DNA from: JBGPBY01 sp041481485
GTDB lineage: Bacteria > Acidobacteriota > Terriglobia > 20CM-2-55-15
Reading direction: 5' to 3'
Assembly: GCA_041481485.1 (NCBI GenBank)
Contig: JBGPBY010000060.1
Location: 1-20,118, forward strand
DNA: 20,118 bases
Position 1 is the stretch's first letter. Every line of letters begins with the position of its first letter. A model generated the notes under the pieces. The model saw only the letters and a program-made list of their open reading frames with translations. It had not been told where the DNA came from and ran no database searches. Shown piece by piece: positions 14,296 through 20,118 of the stretch. The position numbers and the translations under genes were made by a program.

Positions 14296-14319
14296 TGTGA
14301 CAGATCAGGCTCTGTCACA
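14296..14319. promoter_or_regulatory. Perfect inverted repeat TGTGACAGA-N6-TCTGTCACA, candidate operator
   Basis: Nine-base arms (14296-14304 and 14311-14319) are exact reverse complements. The core TGTGACA-N10-TGTCACA is identical in sequence and spacing to that at 1486-1509 before the TRAP operon, while the spacers and flanks differ. It is centred about 98 bp before the DUF2339 ATG, a position that suits an upstream activator. Confidence 0.6.
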
Positions 14320-14358
14320 GTCTTCGTCCCGATGCGCAAATATTCCGATAGCATCTCC

Positions 14359-14387
14359 TTCGTTGCAGAGAAGGCAGGAGCTATAAT
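14359..14387 (+). promoter_or_regulatory. Candidate promoter of the DUF2339-DUF3999 operon
   Basis: A perfect -10 TATAAT (14382-14387) has a poor -35 (TTCGTT, 14359-14364, 17-bp spacing). A start site near 14394 would leave a leader of only about 12 nt with no ribosome site before ATG 14406. The weak -35 and the upstream inverted repeat fit an activator-dependent promoter. Confidence 0.4.
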
Positions 14388-14405
14388 CCGCCACCGGATT
14401 CCACC

Positions 14406-17400
14406 ATGGAAATTTACGCATTCTTATTGGCGTTGGGCGCTCTGATCTGGCCATTCAGAAACTCGAGCGGGATCGGCCAGATCGAAGAGAAGCAGCGATT
14501 CCTGGGACGCGAAATCGTAAAGCTGGCAGACAGACTCGACAAACTTGCCGGCGACTTAAAGACGCTTCGCGAAACCAGGGCAACTGCGGAAGAATCGTCT
14601 CCAACGGCGGATACCACGGCCCCATCGGAGCACACAGAGCCTTCCCCAGAATCCATTGCTGTTGCGCCATTGCCGGAGCAGCCTCCAATTGAAGATCGAC
14701 AAATCGAACTGCCGCCGTCTGGTCCGGCACCTGAAGAACCACCACGTCCCGTTGCTGCAACGCCTCCCCGCATCACCCCCAGCGCTCCGGCAGTCCAACG
14801 AAGACCGGCCTTCGATTGGGAAGCGCTCATCGGCGTGAAACTGTTCTCGTGGATTGCCGGAGTCGCACTGGTCATTGCCGCAGTTTTCTTCCTGAAATAT
14901 TCCGTCGATCACGGCTGGCTGAGTCCTCCGGTCCGGATGGCAATTGGATTGGTGATTGGCGCCGCATTATTGGTGGTGTGCGAATGGAAGGCAGCCCGCC
15001 GCTATGCGGTCACTGCAAACGCTCTGGATGCCGCCGGCATTGCGATTCTCTTCTCAACATTCTTTGCGTCGCACGCGCTCTGGAATCTGATTTCCGTTAT
15101 TCCAACTTTTGTTCTGATGGCTATGGTCACAGCCGTGGCCGTTCTCCTTTCCATACGGCGGGATTCGCTTTTTGTCGCGCTGCTGGGGCTGGTCGGTGGA
15201 TTTGCCACACCGGCGCTGTTGTCCACTGGAGAAGATCGTCCCATTGGTTTGTTCAGTTATCTTCTGTTGTTGAATGCCGGGCTCGCCTGGGTGGCGTACC
15301 GAAAGAGATGGCCCTATCTCACGATATTCAGCGCGATATTCACAACGCTCTACCAGTGGGGCTGGGTGCTGAAATTCCTGCAGGCGGGAAGCCTGCCGCT
15401 GGCGCTCGCGATCTTCCTTATCTTTCCGGTTCTGAGTTTCGCGGCGATCGCAATTGGAGAGAAGACGCGTTCGGCAGACGAAAGTACCGGACTGTTCGCT
15501 CAAACGACAGCGATCAGTGTCGCTCTGCCGTTGTTATTTGCACTCTTCATGGCAGCCACACCCGCTTACGGAGAGCGATACTGGCTGCTTTTCGGTTTTC
15601 TCTTTCTCGTCGACGCCGGCCTCGCCGCCATCGCTGTGAAGCGTGGGCCCGAGTTGCTCCACGTGGCAGGCGGCATTGGCACGGTAACGACGTTCTGTTT
15701 GTGGCTGCAGATTTCCTATAAGAGCGCAGCCTGGCCCGAAATCCTCGGAATCACCGCCGCGTTTATTCTGCTCTACCTTCTTATCGGATATCGAGTTCGC
15801 TTCAGGGAAATCGGCAGCCGCGGCGTCTTTGCAGCTCCGCTATTGCTGTTTGTCTTTCCGGCTCTCGCCGTCATCGAGCCGGCAACGGCCTCGCCCGCCT
15901 TGCTCTTCAGCGTACTGTTTGTGTTGATGGCTGCGCTCGCTTTCGTTGCCGTCGCGCGGGAGGAGGGCGGACTCCATTTTCTTGCGGCATTCTTCGCGCT
16001 GGCTGCCGAAGCGGTCTGGTCTTCAAAACATCTCGGGCCCGAAAGACTGCTCTCTGCTCTGTCGATGTATGCAATCTTCGGTCTGTTCTATCTCGGCGTG
16101 CCGTTTGCAGCGCGCCGATGGAACAAGCGGTTACAGCCTGAGGGAAGCGGAGCCATTGTCCTCTTTGCTAGTCTCGGGCTTCTTTTCTTTCTCGCCGCAG
16201 GACCGGTGGCATCGTCCGCATTGTGGGGCATCGCGCTGCTGTTGATGATCCTCAACCTCGGGTTGTTCCTGGAAGCCTCTTCAGGCCATCGTCCGCTTCT
16301 GTTGTTTGCGGGTCTGCTTCTATCCTGGATTGTGATTGCGGTGTGGTGGACAACGGCATCGCTTGCCTCGCTTCTAATACCTGGTCTGGTTGTTGTCGGC
16401 GGATTCGCCGTATTGGTTCTGGGCGGGAACATTTGGGCGGCGCAGCGCGCGCGAGCCCAAAGCGGGACCGATCCGGCAGTATTTGATAGAGGCACTTATC
16501 TGGCGCTGATTGGCCATGCTTTCTTGCTGTTCGTTGTTCTGCAGAAGTCTCTGGCAATTCCACCATGGCCGTTCCTTGGCGTTCTCGTGGTGCTCAATCT
16601 TGCGATCGGCGTTGCTGCACTCTATTCCCGTCGTGGGCAATTGCATCTCGGAGCGCTTGCCGCCTCACACGTCATTCTCGTAGTCTGGCAGCTCACGGTC
16701 GAATCCGCGCCGTGGCCGCGTGTTGCGATACTCAGCGCGCTGGGCATTTCGGGCATGGGCTACATTTGGTTCCTGCTGTCCCGCAAGCTCAGGATCTTGA
16801 CGAATACTCCATCAGGGTTGTTGTTTGCGGCAGCTGCCGTCATTGCCAGCGTCGGCGGGATGGGCGTAGTTCTTGCGGCGGAGATTGTGCCCGGGATGCC
16901 TGGAATAGCTCTGTTGACCGGCGCTCTGGTCCTTCTGATTGCCTTCATTCTGGCGATCGACTGGCAAACCGATCTGCATTTCCTTGCGCCGGTGGCGGTT
17001 GTTGCTGCGGCCTGCGTCTTGTTTGTGTGGTCGTTCGAGCATTTCAACCGAACGGTGTGGCAGCAGCAATTCCTCTTTGCAGCGTCGGTCTATGCAGTCT
17101 TTCTCGCCTATCCGATATTGCTGGGCGCACGTGCTCGAAATTTATTGGAACCGTACCTGGCAACCGTGATGGCAAGCGGCGCCTTCTTTTTCTTTGCCCG
17201 CCAGAGCCTGACGGCCGGGGGATTTGCGGAAGGCATTGGCGTGCTTCCAGTCACTCAGTCTCTTCTCATGGCCGGACTTTTGTGGAAATTGCTGCGGCTG
17301 CAAGCTCCGGGGGAACGAGCCCAGGGCCGGCTGGCCATGGTTGCAGGATCCGTTCTGGCATTCATTACGGTCGCCATTCCACTGCAGCTCGATAAGCAAT

Positions 17401-18035
17401 GGATCACGATCGGGTGGGCGTTGCTTGCGGCTGCGCTCGCGTGGTTATGGCGGAAGATTCCGCACACGGGGCTGATGTACTGGTCTGCCAGCCTTCTGCT
17501 GGCCGTTTTAGTGAGGCTTGTTTTCAATCCTCAAGTGTTTTCGTACCATCCGCGGTCGTCGATGCCGATACTGAATTGGTATCTCTACACGTACCTGATC
17601 TCCGCTATGGCGTTCTTCGCTGCGGCATGGCTCCTCAGAAAAGGGTTCCCGCTAGTCACAAGGTTGGCGGGGGCCGGCGGCGCCGTGCTGATGTTTGCGC
17701 TCCTCAACATTGAAATTGCCGATTACTATTCGAAGGGGTCTCAGCTGACATTTAACTTCAGTGCGGACCTGGGTCAGGACCTGACGTATACGATTGGCTG
17801 GGGGATCTTCGCGTTTGGATTGCTGATCTGCGGAATCCTGTTGCGGAGCAAGCCTGCAAGAATTTCCGCCATTGCGCTTTTAAGCGTCACCATTGGAAAG
17901 TGTTTTCTTCATGACCTGTGGCGTCTGGGCGGGCTCTATCGCGTTGGATCATTTGTCGGCCTTGCAATGTGTCTCACGGTTGTCGCGTTGTTGCTCCAGA
18001 GATTTGTTCTTCTGACTCATAGTGAAACGGAATGA
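14406..18035 (+). CDS. DUF2339 giant multi-pass membrane protein (1209 aa)
   Basis: A large inner-membrane protein of unknown function (DUF2339 family). It begins with one short hydrophobic helix (about 3-18), then a coiled-coil-like charged stretch (EEKQRFLGREIVKLADRLDKLAGDLKTLRE, about 27-57). A Pro/Glu-rich linker runs to about residue 130. The family core then opens with FDWEALIGVKLFSWIAGVALVIAAVFFLKYSVDHGWLSP, followed by far more than twenty hydrophobic helices to the C-terminus, separated by very short loops. No enzyme motif is apparent. The family is often encoded next to DUF3999, as here, where the genes overlap by ATGA (18032-18035). The start has no SD. The ATG is kept because the N-terminal helix plus coiled coil is usual for the family. 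Confidence 0.9.
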   Translation: MEIYAFLLALGALIWPFRNSSGIGQIEEKQRFLGREIVKLADRLDKLAGDLKTLRETRATAEESSPTADTTAPSEHTEPSPESIAVAPLPEQPPIEDRQIELPPSGPAPEEPPRPVAATPPRITPSAPAVQRRPAFDWEALIGVKLFSWIAGVALVIAAVFFLKYSVDHGWLSPPVRMAIGLVIGAALLVVCEWKAARRYAVTANALDAAGIAILFSTFFASHALWNLISVIPTFVLMAMVTAVAVLLSIRRDSLFVALLGLVGGFATPALLSTGEDRPIGLFSYLLLLNAGLAWVAYRKRWPYLTIFSAIFTTLYQWGWVLKFLQAGSLPLALAIFLIFPVLSFAAIAIGEKTRSADESTGLFAQTTAISVALPLLFALFMAATPAYGERYWLLFGFLFLVDAGLAAIAVKRGPELLHVAGGIGTVTTFCLWLQISYKSAAWPEILGITAAFILLYLLIGYRVRFREIGSRGVFAAPLLLFVFPALAVIEPATASPALLFSVLFVLMAALAFVAVAREEGGLHFLAAFFALAAEAVWSSKHLGPERLLSALSMYAIFGLFYLGVPFAARRWNKRLQPEGSGAIVLFASLGLLFFLAAGPVASSALWGIALLLMILNLGLFLEASSGHRPLLLFAGLLLSWIVIAVWWTTASLASLLIPGLVVVGGFAVLVLGGNIWAAQRARAQSGTDPAVFDRGTYLALIGHAFLLFVVLQKSLAIPPWPFLGVLVVLNLAIGVAALYSRRGQLHLGALAASHVILVVWQLTVESAPWPRVAILSALGISGMGYIWFLLSRKLRILTNTPSGLLFAAAAVIASVGGMGVVLAAEIVPGMPGIALLTGALVLLIAFILAIDWQTDLHFLAPVAVVAAACVLFVWSFEHFNRTVWQQQFLFAASVYAVFLAYPILLGARARNLLEPYLATVMASGAFFFFARQSLTAGGFAEGIGVLPVTQSLLMAGLLWKLLRLQAPGERAQGRLAMVAGSVLAFITVAIPLQLDKQWITIGWALLAAALAWLWRKIPHTGLMYWSASLLLAVLVRLVFNPQVFSYHPRSSMPILNWYLYTYLISAMAFFAAAWLLRKGFPLVTRLAGAGGAVLMFALLNIEIADYYSKGSQLTFNFSADLGQDLTYTIGWGIFAFGLLICGILLRSKPARISAIALLSVTIGKCFLHDLWRLGGLYRVGSFVGLAMCLTVVALLLQRFVLLTHSETE

Positions 18036-20017
18036 AAAGGTTCCTCTTCAATTGTTGCATTCTGCTGCTCATCTGTTCGGTTACGGGCAAGTCGCAATCC
18101 TCAACGTTCCGCTATGAGAGACCTCTTGTTCCCGGTGGACCCGGGCCCAATCGAATATCTCCGGATATGGCGCTTCTCAGCGGCGCCGATTCTGCGAGCC
18201 TTCGAGATCTGAGGCTCTTCGAGCCCACAGGACCGGAGGTCCCATACCTCTTGATTCCTCCGGAAAATCCCAAATCGCGATGGAAAGCGGGGAGCATACT
18301 CCGGGTCGCAGCGACAAAGACGACGAGTGGATTCGAAGTGGATCTCGGCTCCGCCTCGACAATCGATCGGCTGCTTCTTGCAGGAATCCGGGCGCCGTTT
18401 CTCAAGAGATTCAAACTGGAGGGAAGCGGAGATCGAAGCCACTGGACATTACTGGCAGCTGAAGGAACCCTGTTCGATCTTCCCAATGAAAACCTGCGCC
18501 GATTGGAAACGGATTTCACACCCGGCGAATACCGCTATCTCCGCGTCACTTGGGACGATCGCGAAAGCGGTGTCGTATCGGAACCGAGGAATGCGTCGGC
18601 CCTTCTGGTGGAGCGCCGCACAGGGCCGGCTCCTTTGCGTGCCGGCAGCGTGGAGTTCCGCCGGTTGTCGGCCAGCCAGGGCGTCAGCAGGTTTCAGGTC
18701 AAACTTCCCGGTCCGCATCTTCCAATCGCGGCGGTGGAACTGAGTGTGGGTGAATCCCGATTACTGAGAACGGCACGAGTGACCGAGAGCAGATTTTCGC
18801 GCGGGGAAATTGTTTCCGAAGCGCTCGGCTCAAGCGAGTTGCGACGCGTGGTCCAGGGAAGTCTCAGCGCTTCCGATTTGCGCATACCGATACGCGCTCC
18901 GGAAGGCCGGGAGATCGAGATTGCGGTAGAAGACGGCAACAATCCGCCATTGAATCTCACCGGAGTTGCTCTGGAATTCAGTCCGCAGCCATGGATCTAT
19001 CTGGAGAGCCGCACGGGAACAACTCTAGTGGCACGATATGGCAGTCCTCGACTCGAAGCTCCGAAATACGATCTGGAAGCAGTGCGGCAGTACATCGGCA
19101 GAACCGATTTGAAGGAAGCGCGATGGGGAGATGTTCGTGACTCGCAGTCCGAGGAGACTGCTGTCGATTCCGTGTTGCAGCCACAAGCCGGTGCGGCAAT
19201 CGATCCCATGGAGTTTCGATACTCGCGCAAAATTCCGGAATCGTCGGGCCTGACGGCGTTGCTTCTGGATGCCGGTGTATTGGCCCACAGCCGATCGGAC
19301 CTTTCGGACTTACGCATCGCCGATGAAAGCAATCACCAGATTCCTTATCTTCTCGAGAAACGGCCGGACACGTTCGAACTCAATCTGCCGCTTTCACCGG
19401 AGAAGACTGGAGGATCTGAAAAGGAATCGCACTATCATCTGGAATTGCCCTTCGAGAACCTGCCTCAGGCGAAGCTGATTTTGAACACGACGGAGCGGAC
19501 GTTTCAGCGAAAGATTGCCGTGGAAATCCAGCGTCCGGCTTCGGATCCACGGTCTCAGCCTGTAATGGAGACGGTCGCAAGCGCCATCTGGCGTCACAAC
19601 GATCCGGAGATTGCGGCGCCTCCGCTGTTTCTCGATCTGCCCTCGTCGCTTGGAACAACATCGGCCACGGTGGTTGTGGATGAAGGAGACAATCACCCTC
19701 TGGCTCTGGGTACTACACGGCTGGAATTGCCGCTGTATCGAGTGCGCTTTTTCTATCCCGCGGATGCGAAACTCAGGCTGCTTTATGGGAACGACGGCTT
19801 GTCCGCGCCACGTTACGATCTGGAATTGCTGGCCCCGCGGCTCGTGGGAGTTTCCGGCAAGGAACTGGCACTGGACCCGGAGGCCCGTGCGCCTATCGCG
19901 CCTCCAGGCAGGATTCCCGTAAAGTTGTTTTGGGCGGCGCTGGTTGTCGCCGTACTGGTAGTTCTTGCATTATTAGTCCGATTGCTGCGTTCCGAAAATC
20001 CGGCCAGCAATGCTTAG
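18032..20017 (+). CDS. DUF3999-type exported, membrane-anchored protein (661 aa)
   Basis: The partner of the DUF2339 protein. A signal peptide (MKRFLFNCCILLLICSVTG) leads into a long beta-rich periplasmic region, and one C-terminal helix (about 634-652, LFWAALVVAVLVVLALLVRLL) with a basic tail anchors it in the inner membrane. The N-terminal YERPL...PNRISPDMALLSGADSASLRDLRLFEPTGPEVPYLL motif is typical of DUF3999 and recurs in degenerate form near 405-440 (FRYSRKIPE ... LSDLRIADESNHQIPYLL). Both copies precede discoidin/F5-8C-like strands (GFEVDLGSASTIDRLLLAGI, YRYLRVTWDD). The duplicated layout suggests two or more carbohydrate-binding-like sandwiches. The start overlaps the upstream stop, so the two proteins are co-translated. 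Function is unknown. Confidence 0.85.
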   Translation: MKRFLFNCCILLLICSVTGKSQSSTFRYERPLVPGGPGPNRISPDMALLSGADSASLRDLRLFEPTGPEVPYLLIPPENPKSRWKAGSILRVAATKTTSGFEVDLGSASTIDRLLLAGIRAPFLKRFKLEGSGDRSHWTLLAAEGTLFDLPNENLRRLETDFTPGEYRYLRVTWDDRESGVVSEPRNASALLVERRTGPAPLRAGSVEFRRLSASQGVSRFQVKLPGPHLPIAAVELSVGESRLLRTARVTESRFSRGEIVSEALGSSELRRVVQGSLSASDLRIPIRAPEGREIEIAVEDGNNPPLNLTGVALEFSPQPWIYLESRTGTTLVARYGSPRLEAPKYDLEAVRQYIGRTDLKEARWGDVRDSQSEETAVDSVLQPQAGAAIDPMEFRYSRKIPESSGLTALLLDAGVLAHSRSDLSDLRIADESNHQIPYLLEKRPDTFELNLPLSPEKTGGSEKESHYHLELPFENLPQAKLILNTTERTFQRKIAVEIQRPASDPRSQPVMETVASAIWRHNDPEIAAPPLFLDLPSSLGTTSATVVVDEGDNHPLALGTTRLELPLYRVRFFYPADAKLRLLYGNDGLSAPRYDLELLAPRLVGVSGKELALDPEARAPIAPPGRIPVKLFWAALVVAVLVVLALLVRLLRSENPASNA

Positions 20018-20079
20018 TACTCCATTTCTTAAATACAGCAACGTATGTTCGAAGCTGTAATCGCGATTCCCCACTGTAG

Positions 20080-20098
20080 GGGCGGTCTATGACCGCCC
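20080..20098. repeat. Perfect hairpin GGGCGGTC-TAT-GACCGCCC, REP-like element or terminator
   Basis: An 8-bp GC-rich stem with a TAT loop lies about 60 bp after the DUF3999 stop. No T-tract follows, so it is a weak intrinsic terminator. The 'GTAGGGGCGGT...ACCGCCC' form resembles short palindromic elements dispersed in many bacterial genomes. No second copy was seen in this window. The rest of 20018-20118 holds no gene. Confidence 0.55.
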
Positions 20099-20118
20099 AC
20101 AATTTGGAAGGATTGCAC

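Larger units (their letters stand above)
14073..14405. other. Divergent intergenic region
   Basis: These 333 bases separate the minus-strand WXXGXW gene from the plus-strand DUF2339 gene and must hold both promoters. I see the SD of the former at its left edge, the TGTGACA/TGTCACA repeat at 14296-14319 and a TATAAT at 14382-14387. Short open frames here (e.g. 14077-14262 minus, 14177-14386 plus) have no supporting features. Confidence 0.5.

Noticed and set aside
14816..15721. 301-codon plus-strand ORF inside the DUF2339 gene
   Set aside because: Out-of-phase shadow of a confident membrane protein; composition is not protein-like.
1..20118. CRISPR arrays, tRNA/rRNA genes, insertion sequences, prophage or attachment sites
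   Set aside because: No regularly spaced repeats, RNA-gene signatures, transposase, integrase or phage genes were seen on either strand.

Overview
The window is bacterial and gene-dense, with moderately high GC. It most resembles an Acidobacteriota chromosome, possibly Solibacter/Bryobacter-like. That placement is an inference from gene content: a soluble PQQ dehydrogenase, tandem secreted 'carboxypeptidase regulatory-like' proteins, a TonB-domain protein with an NHL-like segment, a YtrA-type GntR/ABC operon and a DUF2339/DUF3999 pair. No rRNA, tRNA, CRISPR array or mobile element was seen.

Layout. (1) 2-958 is the C-terminal part of a PQQ-dependent dehydrogenase, cut by the window edge. (2) 959-1641 is mostly non-coding, with one doubtful minus-strand ORF and, before the next operon, an inverted repeat TGTGACA-N10-TGTCACA. 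(3) 1642-5419 is a three-gene TRAP transporter operon: a TatT-like lipoprotein, a DctP-like binding protein and a fused DctQ-DctM permease. This is the layout of a TPR-protein-associated TRAP transporter (TPAT). (4) 5562-9989 is a co-directional run of secreted repeat proteins, a small exported protein and a TonB-domain protein. Two genes in this run look broken: an in-frame TAG at 6819-6821, and a probable frameshift near 9521-9528. (5) 9996-13401, minus strand, is an operon of GntR/YtrA regulator, ABC ATPase and ABC-2-type permease, joined by ATGA overlaps. A perfect 31-bp palindrome abuts the regulator's start codon. (6) 13668-14072, minus strand, is a WXXGXW-repeat exported protein followed by a hairpin terminator. 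(7) 14406-20017 is a DUF2339 giant membrane protein translationally coupled to a DUF3999 protein. A second TGTGACA-N10-TGTCACA repeat lies upstream. (8) A short perfect hairpin follows at 20080-20098.

How the parts relate. The TRAP operon should import an organic solute with help from the periplasmic lipoprotein; its binding protein lacks the arginine usual for carboxylate ligands. The YtrA operon is probably autorepressed and responds to an envelope-related signal. The DUF2339/DUF3999 pair is an uncharacterised envelope system. The two identically spaced TGTGACA/TGTCACA repeats suggest that one unidentified regulator may act on both the TRAP and the DUF2339/DUF3999 operons; this is the most interesting cross-link in the window.
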